A DNA stretch of 64,000 nucleotides from Yersinia enterocolitica (GTDB taxonomy: Bacteria; Pseudomonadota; Gammaproteobacteria; Enterobacterales; Enterobacteriaceae), in contig NBTC02000002.1 in the NCBI GenBank assembly GCA_002082245.2, positions 1,860,001 through 1,924,000 of the forward strand. The letters are read 5' to 3'. The notes under the pieces are model-generated. The model did no database searches and was not told where the DNA came from. It saw only the letters and a program-made list of their open reading frames with translations. The position numbers and the translations under genes were made by a program. Positions 18,779 to 28,456 of this stretch are shown here, piece by piece. Every line of letters begins with the position of its first letter. Position 1 is the stretch's first letter.

Positions 18779-19248
18779 GCCAAGTTATACTCGATTTACA
18801 AATTGCCTGCGCCGATAGCCAGGGTTTACCTGCCGAAGCTGACTTTCAGCGTTGGTTGGAGGCGGTATTACCGCAGTTTCAAGACGTAGCAGAAGTGACC
18901 ATTCGGTTGGTTGATGAAGCTGAAAGCCATGAGCTGAATCTAACCTATCGCGGTAAAGATAAACCGACCAATGTCTTGTCTTTTCCTTTTGAGGCCCCAC
19001 CTGAAATTGAACTGCCACTATTGGGTGATTTAATCATTTGCCGTCAGGTGGTTGAACAAGAAGCTATCGAGCAAGAAAAAGCACTATTAGCTCATTGGGC
19101 GCATATGGTTGTTCACGGCAGTCTCCATCTGCTAGGGTATGACCACATCGTGGACGATGAAGCAGAAGAAATGGAGTCAATCGAAACTGAAATTATGCAA
19201 AGTCTGGGTTATCCAGATCCGTATATTTCGGAGAAAGACCCCGAATAA
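18775..19248 (+). CDS. ybeY: YbeY, endoribonuclease / rRNA maturation factor
   Basis: A 157-residue zinc-dependent endoribonuclease (UPF0054). The metal motif [11 protein letters not shown] near residues 114-124 supplies three His, and the conserved [19 protein letters not shown] is near 54-72. It takes part in 16S rRNA 3'-end maturation and 70S quality control. The GTG start overlaps the ybeZ stop. E. coli has the same ybeZ-ybeY-ybeX-lnt order. Confidence 0.96.
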   Translation: MSQVILDLQIACADSQGLPAEADFQRWLEAVLPQFQDVAEVTIRLVDEAESHELNLTYRGKDKPTNVLSFPFEAPPEIELPLLGDLIICRQVVEQEAIEQEKALLAHWAHMVVHGSLHLLGYDHIVDDEAEEMESIETEIMQSLGYPDPYISEKDPE

Positions 19249-19335
19249 ACCCATCATATCGGGTGTTATAATGCCCTGTTAGTCGGGGAAAACTGTCGGC
19301 GGTGTGAGTCTACTGCTACCGATAAAATATAATCT

Positions 19336-19413
19336 TTACCCAACGTCATTGGAATTGCAGGTAGGCGGCAAGCAAACCTTGCTAGCCCCTACGGCATCAG
19401 ATACAAGGGTATA
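19336..19413. repeat. Truncated ERIC-like element between ybeY and corC
   Basis: It begins TTACCCAACGTCATTGGAAT followed by TGCAGGTAGGCGGCAAGC, the normal left arm of an ERIC, and ends AAGGGTATA. The central GAATCCCGATGAGCTTAC palindrome and most of the right arm are missing. It lies directly in the corC leader. Confidence 0.6.
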
Positions 19414-19439
19414 ACATGAGTAAACTTAACTAAAACGCC

Positions 19440-20318
19440 ATGAGCGACGACCACTCACAAAACAACGATAGCCCCAGTCCCAAGAAAGGGTTCTTTACTC
19501 TTATCCTTAACCAGTTATTTCACGGTGAACCTAAAAACCGTGGTGATTTGGTAGAGCTTATCCGTGATTCTGAACAAAACGATCTGATCGATCCCGATAC
19601 CCGTGACATGCTGGAAGGCGTGATGGATATTGCCGAGCAGCGCGTGCGGGACATCATGATCCCCCGTTCTCAAATGGTCACATTAAAGCGTAACCAAACG
19701 CTGGATGAGTGTTTGGATGTGATTATTGAATCTGCTCACTCCCGCTTTCCGGTGATTAGCGAAGATAAAGATCACATCGAAGGTATCCTGATGGCCAAGG
19801 ATTTGTTGCCGTTTATGCGCACCGACTCCGAGCCATTCAGTATTGATAAAGTGTTACGGACGGCGGTTGTAGTGCCAGAAAGTAAGCGTGTCGATCGGAT
19901 GCTGAAGGAGTTCCGTTCCCAGCGCTACCATATGGCTATTGTCATTGATGAGTTTGGTGGCGTGTCAGGGCTGGTGACCATTGAAGATATTCTTGAGCTG
20001 ATCGTTGGCGAAATAGAAGATGAGTATGACGATGAAGAAGACAGAGATGTGCGTCAACTCAGCAAGCATACCTATACCATTCGTGCGCTGACGCAAATTG
20101 AAGATTTCAATGAAGTGTTCAATACCCATTTCAGCGACGATGAGGTTGACACCATTGGTGGCTTGGTAATGCAGGCATTTGGCCATTTACCTGCCCGGGG
20201 TGAAACCATTGAAATTGAAGGTTACTTATTTAAAGTTGCCATGGCGGATAGCCGACGTATCATTCAGGTTCATGTAAAAATCCCGGATGATGCTCCGCAA
20301 CCCAAACTGGAAGAATAA
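19440..20318 (+). CDS. corC: YbeX/CorC, CBS-domain protein
   Basis: A 292-residue protein with two CBS domains (about 70-190: [61 protein letters not shown]) and a C-terminal CorC/HlyC transporter-associated domain (about 205-285). It lacks membrane segments. Family members are linked to magnesium/cobalt efflux and, in E. coli, to ribosome metabolism alongside ybeY and ybeZ. An acidic stretch [10 protein letters not shown] joins the domains. It ends 7 nt before lnt. Confidence 0.93.
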   Translation: MSDDHSQNNDSPSPKKGFFTLILNQLFHGEPKNRGDLVELIRDSEQNDLIDPDTRDMLEGVMDIAEQRVRDIMIPRSQMVTLKRNQTLDECLDVIIESAHSRFPVISEDKDHIEGILMAKDLLPFMRTDSEPFSIDKVLRTAVVVPESKRVDRMLKEFRSQRYHMAIVIDEFGGVSGLVTIEDILELIVGEIEDEYDDEEDRDVRQLSKHTYTIRALTQIEDFNEVFNTHFSDDEVDTIGGLVMQAFGHLPARGETIEIEGYLFKVAMADSRRIIQVHVKIPDDAPQPKLEE

Positions 20319-20325
20319 ATCCTTG

Positions 20326-21873
20326 ATGCCTATTGCTTCATATCTTCAACGCCAGTGGGTTCGCGCCCTACTGGCGCTATTTTTTGGTGCCTGCGGTACG
20401 CTGGCCTATTCACCGTTTGATTACTGGCCCGCAGCCATTGTTTCACTGTTTGGCTTACTCAGCCTAACCCTGAACCGTAATACCCGGCAGTCCGCCTTTA
20501 TTGGCTTTTGTTGGGGAATGGGGCTATTCGGTAGCGGTATTAACTGGGTCTATGTCAGTATTTCCGAGTTCGGCGGAATGCCAACGGCAATCAATATTTT
20601 CCTGGTGGTACTACTGGCGGCCTACCTATCGCTCTACACCCTGCTATTTGCCGGTGTGTTAGCGCGTCTCAGCCCAAAAGCGACATGGTGGCGGCTAGCG
20701 ATTGCCGCCCCGGTTGTATGGCAACTGACGGAATTCTTGCGCGGCTGGGTGTTGACCGGCTTCCCGTGGCTGCAATTTGGCTACAGCCAGATTAATGGCC
20801 CGCTGCGTGGGATTGCCCCAATACTCGGGGTTGATGGCATCACCTTTGTACTGATGGCAATCAGTGGATTACTGGTCTACGCCTGCTATCAGCGCCGGGT
20901 GACTGCGGCAATAGTGGCGATGGCACTGTTATTGTTACCATGGCCACTGCGCCAAGTGCATTGGTTCACGCCAGAGCCGGAACGCGCTGTCAATATCGCC
21001 ATGGTGCAAGGTAACATTGCTCAGTCCATGAAGTGGGACCCTAAAGTCCTGCTTTCGACCCTGCAAGTCTATCTGGATGAAACTCGCCCGTTTATGGGCA
21101 AAGCGCCGATCATCATCTGGCCGGAATCTGCCATTCCTGATATTGAAACCGATCAAACCGGCTTCCTGACAATGGTTGATGATCTGATGCGAGCCAATCA
21201 TAGCAGCTTGATCACGGGGATTGTCGATGCCCAGCGTCGGCCTGAAGGTCAGGGGTATCATTTCTTTAATAGCGTCATCGTCTTAGGCGATAAAGAACCG
21301 TATCAATATCCGAGCCGAAACCGTTACAGCAAACACCATCTGGTCCCATTTGGTGAATTTGTGCCGCTAGAATCCTTACTGCGTCCGCTGGCACCGCTGT
21401 TTGACCTACCGATGTCAACGTTCAGCCGTGGCAGTTATGTGCAACCATCGCTCAAGGTGGCAGGATATAACCTGACTGCGGCTATTTGTTATGAAATCGT
21501 GTTAGGCCAGCAGGTACGGGATAATTTCAATCCTGATACCAATTTCCTGCTGACCGTCTCGAATGATGCCTGGTTCGGCCACTCAATTGGACCATGGCAA
21601 CATTTCCAGATGGCACGGATGCGCGCGCTTGAATTGGGTCGCCCTCTGCTGCGCAGTACCAATAACGGTATCACTGCGGTGGTTGGCCCGAGCGGTGAAG
21701 TGCTCGCCCAGATCCCGCAATTTACCCAACAGGTGTTAGAGGCCAAAGTTACACCAACAACGGGCGTCACCCCCTATGCCCGTTTGGGTTCATGGCCGAT
21801 GTGGATTATCACGCTGGTGCTTGGTGCCCTCACGCTGTACCGCGCGATCCGTAGTCGTTCTGATAACAAATAA
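20326..21873 (+). CDS. lnt: Apolipoprotein N-acyltransferase
   Basis: A 515-residue inner-membrane enzyme that adds the third acyl chain to lipoproteins. About six N-terminal membrane helices (to ~residue 210) are followed by a periplasmic nitrilase domain with catalytic Glu in [10 protein letters not shown], Lys in the [10 protein letters not shown] region and Cys in [12 protein letters not shown] final helix ([17 protein letters not shown]) ends the protein. ATG at 20326 ([15 protein letters not shown]) matches E. coli; the earlier in-frame start inside corC is rejected. It matures lipoproteins such as LptE, RlpA and ChiQ in this window. Confidence 0.97.
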   Translation: MPIASYLQRQWVRALLALFFGACGTLAYSPFDYWPAAIVSLFGLLSLTLNRNTRQSAFIGFCWGMGLFGSGINWVYVSISEFGGMPTAINIFLVVLLAAYLSLYTLLFAGVLARLSPKATWWRLAIAAPVVWQLTEFLRGWVLTGFPWLQFGYSQINGPLRGIAPILGVDGITFVLMAISGLLVYACYQRRVTAAIVAMALLLLPWPLRQVHWFTPEPERAVNIAMVQGNIAQSMKWDPKVLLSTLQVYLDETRPFMGKAPIIIWPESAIPDIETDQTGFLTMVDDLMRANHSSLITGIVDAQRRPEGQGYHFFNSVIVLGDKEPYQYPSRNRYSKHHLVPFGEFVPLESLLRPLAPLFDLPMSTFSRGSYVQPSLKVAGYNLTAAICYEIVLGQQVRDNFNPDTNFLLTVSNDAWFGHSIGPWQHFQMARMRALELGRPLLRSTNNGITAVVGPSGEVLAQIPQFTQQVLEAKVTPTTGVTPYARLGSWPMWIITLVLGALTLYRAIRSRSDNK

Positions 21874-21922
21874 CATAATATGTGGGCATGTTATCTGCAT
21901 GCCCGTTAATCTTGAGAGCCTT

Positions 21923-22507
21923 ATGTCACTGAAGCATGAATTTATCCTCACCAGCGAAGCACAACTCAGCGAGCACTACGCCGCCCCCTTTGAAACCGTG
22001 TTGAAGAAACAGATAGATCACATTGATGATTATGCTAAAAAACTCATCGCGGCAGCCCCCTTCGCCGTACTGGGTACCCTCGGCGCCAATGGTATCGACT
22101 GCTCACCCAAAGGTGGGGAACCGGGTTTTATCCATGTACAGGACAGTAAAACCCTGATGCTACCAGACCGCCCGGGGAACAACCGCCTGGATGGTATCCG
22201 CAACCTGCTGCATAACCCCGCTATCGGTATCTTGTTCCTGATCCCCAACTGGGACGAAGGTTTTCGGGTGAATGGCCGGGCTAAGATTTCGGTCGATCCT
22301 GAACTGTGTGAGCGCTTTAGCCAAAATGGCCACCCCGCCCGCAGTGTGTTAGTGATCGAGGTAGATGAAGTGTTTATTCATTGTGGCCGCGCGATTACCT
22401 TTGCCAAGCTGTGGAGCCCAGAAAAACACGCCGCAAAAGAGACCATTCCGACAGCATTGGATGTGTTTAAGGCCCATGTGGCTATCAACAACCAGCAATT
22501 AGGCTAA
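21923..22507 (+). CDS. PPOX-class FMN-dependent flavoprotein (MSMEG_1061-like)
   Basis: A 194-residue protein of the pyridoxamine-5'-phosphate-oxidase-like split-barrel fold. Typical segments are PFAVLGTLGANGIDCSPKGG, LMLPDRPGNNRLDGIRNLL and GILFLIPNWDEGFRVNGRA. Such proteins bind FMN and often act on small molecules; the substrate here is not known. ATG at 21923 follows TTGAGAG. It lies 49 nt after lnt and may be co-transcribed. The E. coli neighbourhood lacks it at this spot. A hairpin (22543-22565, TACCCAC/GTGGGTA) follows the gene but has no T-run. Confidence 0.8.
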   Translation: MSLKHEFILTSEAQLSEHYAAPFETVLKKQIDHIDDYAKKLIAAAPFAVLGTLGANGIDCSPKGGEPGFIHVQDSKTLMLPDRPGNNRLDGIRNLLHNPAIGILFLIPNWDEGFRVNGRAKISVDPELCERFSQNGHPARSVLVIEVDEVFIHCGRAITFAKLWSPEKHAAKETIPTALDVFKAHVAINNQQLG

Positions 22508-22613
22508 CTGGCAGTAAAGCCGCTGTTTGGCGGCTGATTAATACCCACAACTCCCCGTGGGTATTCTATAGCTCTCAATTGTAGAACTATTATCCTCATC
22601 TCTTCGCCGCGAC

Positions 22614-22629
22614 TGGCACAGACCTTGCA
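22614..22629 (+). promoter_or_regulatory. Sigma-54 (RpoN) promoter upstream of gltI
   Basis: TGGCAC AGACC TTGCA fits the sigma-54 consensus (TGGCAC-N5-TTGCA), with GG-N10-GC spacing at -24/-12. RNA would start near 22641, leaving a leader of about 400 nt before gltI. A GCAC-N7-GTGC motif (22774-22788) resembles an NtrC half-site pair but lies downstream. gltIJKL is nitrogen-regulated in E. coli. The rest of the 22508-23048 gap has no gene I can support. Confidence 0.7.
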
Positions 22630-23004
22630 TTGTTTCTAACCATTATGTGTTAACTCTCTGCCAATGCCCGCCAATCTTTTAGCCGTTGTCGGGGATTACC
22701 GCAACAAGTAGGGAACACAGCGTTTCAAATGCGGGATCAGGATTATTTACACGCTCGTTTATAGGGCATAGCCCGCACCATAGAAGTGCATTGCTGTTTT
22801 ATTGCCTCTATTTGGTGCGATTTGCGTCCCAAAAAACAAACATTTATTCATCATTCGCATAACATTTGGCTATTTTTTAAAGATAATCTGATACAAGTAA
22901 CAGCGAAAACCACGTACTGGCCAACAAAACATCGGTGGTTGTACCGCTGAAACGAAACAAAACGATTTCTCGCCTGACGAGATTTAGCAACAACGTATTT
23001 TTAG

Positions 23005-23036
23005 CATCACAACATCAAGTAATAAAACAACAGCAA
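23005..23036 (+). promoter_or_regulatory. C/A-rich GcvB-type sRNA target before the gltI start
   Basis: The leader just before the Shine-Dalgarno reads CATCACAACATCAAG, then TAATAAAACAACAGC: almost G-free and rich in ACA repeats. In Salmonella and E. coli the sRNA GcvB binds such an element in gltI mRNA through its GU-rich R1 region and blocks ribosome entry. Composition and position fit; pairing was not computed. Confidence 0.5.
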
Positions 23037-23048
23037 AGGAGTTGGACC

Positions 23049-23978
23049 ATGCATATGCGTAAATTGGCGTTAGCGCTACTGTTAGCTGGGATGGCAAGTG
23101 GCGTAGCCCAAGCAGAAGAAGCGGCAGCACAACCCGCAGCGAAAGCTGAAGCCCAGGCTGATACTCTGAAAAAGATTAAAGACAGCGGCGTTATCGTAGT
23201 GGGTCACCGTGAATCTTCCGTTCCCTTCTCTTATTACGATAATCAGCAGAAAGTTGTTGGTTACGCACAAGATTATTCTAATCTGATCATTGATGCAGTT
23301 AAGAAAAAACTTAATGCTCCAGACTTACAGGTCAAACTGATCCCAATCACCTCACAGAATCGTATTCCACTACTGCAAAACGGCACCTTTGACTTTGAGT
23401 GTGGTTCCACCACCAATAATCTGGAGCGTCAGCAACAAGCGGCGTTCAGTAATACCATTTTTGTCGTCGGTACCCGTTTACTGACCAAAAAAGGGTCTGA
23501 AGTTAAAGATTTCAAAGATTTGGCCGGTAAAGCAGTGGTTGTAACTTCAGGTACGACATCTGAAGTCCTGCTGAATAAGCTAAATGAAAAAGACAAAATG
23601 GATATGCGCATCATCAGCGCCAAAGACCACGGTGACTCTTTCCGCACCTTGGAAAGTGGCCGCGCAGTGGCCTTTATGATGGATGATGCTCTGCTAGCCG
23701 GTGAGCGAGCCAAAGCCAAGAAACCAGACCAATGGGATATCGTCGGTACTCCGCAGTCTCAGGAAGCTTACGGCTGTATGTTGCGCAAAAATGATCCGGC
23801 CTTTAAAGCCTTATTGGATGAAACCATTGCCAGTGCACAAACTTCTGGTGTAGCTGAAAAATCATTCGATCGCTGGTTCAAAAACCCAATTCCACCTAAA
23901 AATCTTAACCTGAATTTCTCACTGTCTGATGAAATGAAGGCGCTGTTCAAAGCACCTAACGATAAAGCATTGAACTAA
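23049..23978 (+). CDS. gltI: Glutamate/aspartate periplasmic binding protein
   Basis: A 309-residue solute-binding protein. A signal peptide (MHMRKLALALLLAGMASGVAQA) is followed by an Ala/Glu-rich linker and a class II binding fold: DTLKKIKDSGVIVVGHRESS, ITSQNRIPLLQNGTFDFECG, VVVTSGTTSEVLL. It binds L-Glu and L-Asp for GltJKL. The ATG at 23049 follows AAAGGAG; the longer frame from 22935 has no signal peptide at its start and is rejected. It is separated from gltJ by 375 nt containing an ERIC and a terminator-like hairpin, which would favour high binding-protein expression. Confidence 0.96.
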   Translation: MHMRKLALALLLAGMASGVAQAEEAAAQPAAKAEAQADTLKKIKDSGVIVVGHRESSVPFSYYDNQQKVVGYAQDYSNLIIDAVKKKLNAPDLQVKLIPITSQNRIPLLQNGTFDFECGSTTNNLERQQQAAFSNTIFVVGTRLLTKKGSEVKDFKDLAGKAVVVTSGTTSEVLLNKLNEKDKMDMRIISAKDHGDSFRTLESGRAVAFMMDDALLAGERAKAKKPDQWDIVGTPQSQEAYGCMLRKNDPAFKALLDETIASAQTSGVAEKSFDRWFKNPIPPKNLNLNFSLSDEMKALFKAPNDKALN

Positions 23979-24040
23979 CAATAATAAATCAGGGCGGGTG
24001 GTTACCTGCCCGATTCGATTGATGATGGGCCGATAGGAGA

Positions 24041-24234
24041 TACCCAATAGATTTCAGAGTGCAGGAAGACGGCAAGCAAGAGACAAATTGGTTGTAAACC
24101 ATTTTGAACAGCGCTTGCGCTGGCCCGTAGGGTGAGCCTCTGATGAGGTTCATAATCCTGATGAGCTTATACAAATAAGTGATTCAGGTGAACGAGGGCA
24201 GCCAACACATCTGCAATTTGAAAGATGCAGGGTA
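24041..24234. repeat. Long ERIC variant (~194 bp) in the gltI-gltJ gap
   Basis: Starts TACCCAATAGATTTCAGAGT then GCAGGAAGACGGCAAGCAAG, a normal left arm. About 65-70 bp of extra sequence follows. The core then resumes with AATCCTGATGAGCTTATACA, AGTGATTCAGGTGAACGAGG and the right arm, ending GCAGGGTA. It is an ERIC with an internal insertion. Confidence 0.75.
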
Positions 24235-24242
24235 AAGACAGG

Positions 24243-24277
24243 ATGCGGGGTGGCCGTTCCCCACTCCGCATTTTTTT
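24243..24277 (+). terminator. Terminator/attenuator hairpin between gltI and gltJ
   Basis: TGCGGGGTGG pairs with CCACTCCGCA (one G-T pair) around a 7-nt loop, followed by seven T. It lies 75 nt before gltJ, so only part of the transcription should read into the permease genes. In E. coli the equivalent hairpin is the 3' end of the sRNA SroC. Confidence 0.75.
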
Positions 24278-24353
24278 GTGAGTCCTCAAGGTCGCTACGC
24301 ATTAAATCATCAGTCATCAGGGTGGCTTATCCATCCTTTTAAGGGAGTTTGTT

Positions 24354-25094
24354 ATGTCAATAGACTGGAACTGGGGCATCTTCTTGCAACCTGCCCCCTT
24401 CGGCAATACCACCTACCTCGGCTGGATCTGGTCCGGCTTTCAAGTCACCGTCGCTTTGTCACTGTGCGCCTGGGTGATCGCGTTCTTTGTCGGTTCACTG
24501 TTTGGTATTTTAAGAACCGTGCCCAATCGAATCCTGTCAGGGATTGGGACCTGCTACGTTGAGCTGTTTCGTAACGTACCCTTGATTGTGCAATTCTTTA
24601 CCTGGTATCTGGTGGTACCTGAACTGTTGCCAGTTGATATTGGCATGTGGTTTAAAAGTGAACTTGACCCGAACATACAGTTCTTTCTTTCATCGATGCT
24701 TTGCCTTGGCTTATTTACCGCAGCACGTGTTTGTGAACAAGTCCGTGCCGGGATTCAGTCACTGCCTCGAGGCCAGAAAGCAGCGGGTTTGGCTATGGGG
24801 TTGACCCTGCCACAAACCTATCGCTATGTGTTACTGCCCAATGCTTATCGGGTGATCATTCCCCCGATGACCTCAGAAATGCTCAACCTGGTAAAAAACT
24901 CCGCCATTGCTTCAACAATCGGATTGGTCGATATGGCCGCTCAAGCCGGTAAATTGCTGGATTATTCAGCTCACGCCTATGAGTCCTTCACCGCCATCAC
25001 TCTTGGTTATGTACTGATCAACGCCGTGATCATGCTGTTGATGCGATTAGTTGAAAAGAAAGTGCAGTTACCCGGCAATCTGGGGAGTAAATAA
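24354..25094 (+). CDS. gltJ: Glutamate/aspartate ABC transporter permease GltJ
   Basis: A 246-residue inner-membrane permease of the polar amino acid (HisMQ) family. Membrane helices begin near residue 28 ([23 protein letters not shown]). The [11 protein letters not shown] motif is near residue 74 and the EAA-type loop is [22 protein letters not shown] near 133-155. It pairs with GltK; its stop codon and the gltK ATG overlap by one base (TAATG). The start follows AAGGGAG. Confidence 0.96.
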   Translation: MSIDWNWGIFLQPAPFGNTTYLGWIWSGFQVTVALSLCAWVIAFFVGSLFGILRTVPNRILSGIGTCYVELFRNVPLIVQFFTWYLVVPELLPVDIGMWFKSELDPNIQFFLSSMLCLGLFTAARVCEQVRAGIQSLPRGQKAAGLAMGLTLPQTYRYVLLPNAYRVIIPPMTSEMLNLVKNSAIASTIGLVDMAAQAGKLLDYSAHAYESFTAITLGYVLINAVIMLLMRLVEKKVQLPGNLGSK

Positions 25095-25768
25095 TGTACG
25101 AATTTGATTGGAGTTCTATCGCCCCCAGCATGCCCTATCTACTGCAAGGGTTAGTGGTCACCGCCAAGATAACCATTACCGCTATCGTATTTGGCATTAT
25201 CTGGGGGACGGTTCTGGCAGTCATGCGCTTGTCGCCGATTAAAGCCATCAGTTGGTTTGCAACTGCCTATGTCAACGTGTTCCGCTCTATTCCGTTGGTG
25301 ATGGTGCTGCTGTGGTTTTATTTGGTTGTCCCGAGCTTATTACAAAATGTGCTGGGCTTATCACCAAAAACTGATATTCGGTTAATCTCAGCCATGGTAG
25401 CCTTTTCGCTGTTTGAAGCGGCCTATTACTCAGAAATTATCCGCGCCGGGATCATGAGTATTTCCCGTGGGCAATCCTCTGCTGCGCTGGCATTGGGCAT
25501 GACCCATGGGCAGTCAATGCGGCTGGTTATCCTGCCCCAGGCTTTCCGCGCAATGGTGCCGCTGCTGTTAACTCAGGGGATAGTGTTATTTCAGGATACT
25601 TCACTGGTGTATGTCCTTAGCCTGGCCGATTTCTTCCGCACCGCCACCACCATTGGCGAACGGGACGGTACTCAGGTCGAAATGGTGCTGTTTGCCGGTT
25701 TGGTTTATTTCGTTATCAGTATTGCCGCGTCGATGCTGGTTAACTATTTGAAGAAAAGGACTGTTTGA
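25094..25768 (+). CDS. gltK: Glutamate/aspartate ABC transporter permease GltK
   Basis: A 224-residue second permease subunit. It has [22 protein letters not shown], the [17 protein letters not shown] motif and the EAA loop [23 protein letters not shown] near residues 115-137, which contacts GltL. The ATG overlaps the gltJ stop and its TGA overlaps the gltL ATG, so translation of gltJ-gltK-gltL is coupled. Confidence 0.96.
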   Translation: MYEFDWSSIAPSMPYLLQGLVVTAKITITAIVFGIIWGTVLAVMRLSPIKAISWFATAYVNVFRSIPLVMVLLWFYLVVPSLLQNVLGLSPKTDIRLISAMVAFSLFEAAYYSEIIRAGIMSISRGQSSAALALGMTHGQSMRLVILPQAFRAMVPLLLTQGIVLFQDTSLVYVLSLADFFRTATTIGERDGTQVEMVLFAGLVYFVISIAASMLVNYLKKRTV

Positions 25769-26493
25769 TGATTTCCCTGAAAAATGTTTCTAAGTGGTAC
25801 GGCCACTTTCAGGTGCTGGCTGACTGCACCACCGAAGTTAAAAAAGGTGAGGTTGTGGTGGTCTGTGGTCCTTCAGGCTCAGGCAAATCAACCTTAATCA
25901 AAACTGTTAATGGGCTGGAACCTATTCAAAAAGGCAGCATTACAGTTAATGGTATTGGTGTGAATGATAAAGGCACTAATCTGGCCCAACTGCGTTCCAA
26001 AGTGGGCATGGTGTTCCAACATTTCGAGCTGTTCCCACACCTGTCTATCATTGAAAATCTGACGCTGGCGCAAATCAAAGTACTCAAACGTGATAAAGCA
26101 GAAGCACGTGAAAAGGGGTTGAAACTGTTAGATCGCGTGGGCCTTTCTACCCATGCAGATAAATTTCCTTCTCAGTTATCGGGTGGCCAGCAGCAGCGCG
26201 TGGCAATTGCCCGCGCACTCTGCATGGACCCCATTGCCATGCTGTTTGATGAACCCACCTCCGCACTTGACCCGGAAATGATCAACGAAGTGTTGGATGT
26301 GATGGTCAAACTGGCATTGGAAGGGATGACCATGATGGTAGTTACCCACGAAATGGGCTTCGCCCGCAAAGTGGCTAACCGCGTTATTTTTATGGATGAA
26401 GGGAAAATCGTCGAAGACAGCAACAAAGATGATTTCTTTAATAATCCTAAATCAGATCGCGCCAAAGATTTCCTGGCAAAAATCCTGCATTAA
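25768..26493 (+). CDS. gltL: Glutamate/aspartate ABC transporter ATPase GltL
   Basis: A 241-residue ABC ATPase energising GltJK. Walker A is [13 protein letters not shown] near residue 33, the signature is [15 protein letters not shown] near 134, Walker B is [14 protein letters not shown] near 155-165, and the switch His lies in VVTHEMGF. I take ATG at 25768 ([14 protein letters not shown]) over an in-frame TTG one codon earlier. A strong CCTCCCCT/AGGGGAGG hairpin follows at 26502-26525 with a weak T-run. Confidence 0.97.
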   Translation: MISLKNVSKWYGHFQVLADCTTEVKKGEVVVVCGPSGSGKSTLIKTVNGLEPIQKGSITVNGIGVNDKGTNLAQLRSKVGMVFQHFELFPHLSIIENLTLAQIKVLKRDKAEAREKGLKLLDRVGLSTHADKFPSQLSGGQQQRVAIARALCMDPIAMLFDEPTSALDPEMINEVLDVMVKLALEGMTMMVVTHEMGFARKVANRVIFMDEGKIVEDSNKDDFFNNPKSDRAKDFLAKILH

Positions 26494-26501
26494 TCATATT
26501 G

Positions 26502-26529
26502 CCTCCCCTGCATCTGTAGGGGAGGAATT
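26502..26529 (+). terminator. Hairpin after gltL, possible terminator
   Basis: CCTCCCCT GCATCTGT AGGGGAGG followed only by AATTT. The stem is perfect but the T-run is poor, so read-through into rihA is possible. Confidence 0.5.
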
Positions 26530-26623
26530 TGCGCCTGTTCTCTTTTTACGCCCTGCGTGATTGCTTATCCGTTTTTTTGTGCGCATCCTCTGGTTAACAC
26601 TGTGACTAACAAGAGGAAAAGTG

Positions 26624-27562
26624 ATGCCCCGCTCTATTATCATTGATTGCGACCCCGGCCATGACGATGCTATTGCATTGATTCTGGCGTTGGCCTCCCC
26701 CGAACTCAACGTAGCAGCGGTTACCACTTGTGCCGGTAACCAAACTCCCGACAAAACTTTGCGTAATGCCCTGCGCATTCTGACACTGCTCAAGCGTCAG
26801 GATATCCCGGTGGCAGGCGGCGCACTCAAACCATTACTGCGCGAATTGATTATTGCCGACAATGTTCACGGTGAAAGCGGGTTAGATGGCCCCTCATTAC
26901 CGGATCCAGATTTTGCCCCGCAAACTGACAATGCGGTGGAGCTAATGGCGAGAATATTGCGTGCCAGCCCTCATCCGGTGACCCTTGTGGCTACAGGCCC
27001 ATTGACTAACATTGCCTTGCTGCTGGCCGGTCATGGCGCTCTGACGGCCAAAATAGAGCGTATAGTCATCATGGGGGGGGCCGTGATGCTAGGAAACTGG
27101 ACCGCCGCTGCTGAATTTAATATTTTTGTCGACCCTGAGGCCGCTGATCGGGTATTTAAATCAGGTATTCCGCTTACTATGGCCGGGTTGGATGTGACCC
27201 ATCAGGCGCAAGTAATGGATGAAGATATCGATCGCATTCGTCAGTTGAATAATCCGGTCGCCGACGTGGTAGCAGGCTTACTGGACTTCTTCATGCTGTA
27301 TCACCGCCAGGAACGCTGGGGTTTTCAAGGTGCCCCGCTACATGACCCTTGCACCATTGCCTGGTTATTGGCCCCCGAGTTATTCACTAGCATTGAACGC
27401 TGGGTCGGCATCGAAACGCGTGGTGAATACACCCAAGGCATGACGGTGGTCGATTATTACCAGCTCACAGATAATGTGCCTAATGCAGAAGTGTTGATGG
27501 GTATCGACAGGAAAGGATTTATTGATTTGCTGGTTGAACGGGTTGCCCGCTACAGCGAATAA
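26624..27562 (+). CDS. rihA: Pyrimidine-specific ribonucleoside hydrolase RihA
   Basis: A 312-residue member of the inosine/uridine-preferring nucleoside hydrolase family, splitting cytidine and uridine to base plus ribose. The calcium-binding motif [12 protein letters not shown] is near residues 9-20, with further family motifs [25 protein letters not shown] and the C-terminal [10 protein letters not shown] with the conserved His-Asp. The start is ATG 26624 after AGAGGAAAAGTG. It follows gltL as in E. coli, where rihA flanks the glt operon. Confidence 0.94.
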   Translation: MPRSIIIDCDPGHDDAIALILALASPELNVAAVTTCAGNQTPDKTLRNALRILTLLKRQDIPVAGGALKPLLRELIIADNVHGESGLDGPSLPDPDFAPQTDNAVELMARILRASPHPVTLVATGPLTNIALLLAGHGALTAKIERIVIMGGAVMLGNWTAAAEFNIFVDPEAADRVFKSGIPLTMAGLDVTHQAQVMDEDIDRIRQLNNPVADVVAGLLDFFMLYHRQERWGFQGAPLHDPCTIAWLLAPELFTSIERWVGIETRGEYTQGMTVVDYYQLTDNVPNAEVLMGIDRKGFIDLLVERVARYSE

Positions 27563-27569
27563 TCGAATG

Positions 27570-27599
27570 ACACTCCGCCACTGCGGAGTGTCTCTTTTT
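27570..27599. terminator. Terminator between convergent rihA and ybeL
   Basis: ACACTCCGC CACT GCGGAGTGT is a perfect 9 bp stem followed by CTCTTTTT on the plus strand. It lies 7 nt after rihA and can also form in the ybeL transcript, though without a T-run on that side. Confidence 0.88.
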
Positions 27600-27613
27600 A
27601 GCCCAAATTAATG

Positions 27614-28096
27614 TTAGGGCTGGAATGGCCGGCGGTTAAATTGGTCATGCCCACACTTAGGGCAGAGCGGCAACACTTCAGGGGTATAGAAAGCCAGGCG
27701 ATGGTGGCACTTTTCACACACCAGATTCCCTAATCCAACCACCTCACCACTGTGATACACCCCATGGTGGCTGACATCTTTAAACACTTCACGCCACTCT
27801 AGCTGTGTTTTATCAGTGATATCCGCCAGCTCCTGCCACAGGCTCTCTTTAATCACCCGCATAAATACACTATCAGTGAATTCGTCCTTACTCTCTTCAT
27901 AACTACGGGCAAACTCCTCCAGATCGCGGCGCACCGCCTGAATGATTTGCTCAACCTCACTCCGGCTCAACTCTTCTACTGCGTCTAACCGCTGCTCGGC
28001 GCTTTCCACCAGCTTATCGATATCACGTTCACCATTTTTCAAGCGTTCTGTCAGTGATGCCACCAACTCACGATAATATTGAGCTACCTTGTTCAT
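27614..28096 (-). CDS. ybeL: YbeL, zinc-ribbon DUF1451 family protein
   Basis: A 160-residue cytoplasmic protein of unknown function. The first ~110 residues are strongly helical and charged (RELVASLTERLKNGERDID, ESAEQRLDAVEELSRSEVEQ), probably a coiled coil. The C-terminus is a zinc ribbon with two Cys pairs, CEKCHH and CPKCGH, about 18 residues apart. It matches E. coli YbeL. It is divergent from leuS across a 360 nt gap (28097-28456) in which I see no other gene. Confidence 0.9.
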   Translation of the reverse strand: MNKVAQYYRELVASLTERLKNGERDIDKLVESAEQRLDAVEELSRSEVEQIIQAVRRDLEEFARSYEESKDEFTDSVFMRVIKESLWQELADITDKTQLEWREVFKDVSHHGVYHSGEVVGLGNLVCEKCHHRLAFYTPEVLPLCPKCGHDQFNRRPFQP

Positions 28097-28456
28097 ACTG
28101 TCTCCTCGATCCGCGATTGTGGTACAGCAAAGGTTGTTACAAAGAAAATAGTGATAGAGCCAATCTCTCGCCTGCTTATGGTTGCCCCGCTGCTGTTGTC
28201 TGCTGGTACTTACTCTGATATTAAAGCTAACGTTTATTATTTTAGCCGTAAATGACTGAAGTCACGTCATCATAAGGTTGTTACTCCCCCACTTTGATGA
28301 TTTCTGCCATTCACCGCGCAGAAAAACCGTTCTGCGGGATGCTGAGTGTTGTTGCGCCTGCCGCTTATCAGCTATGCTATGCGGATCTCTCTTTATGATA
28401 TGAAACAGATGATGCTACAGGCGTAGCTGTTTTTCACTATAGGACCACTGGCCGCC

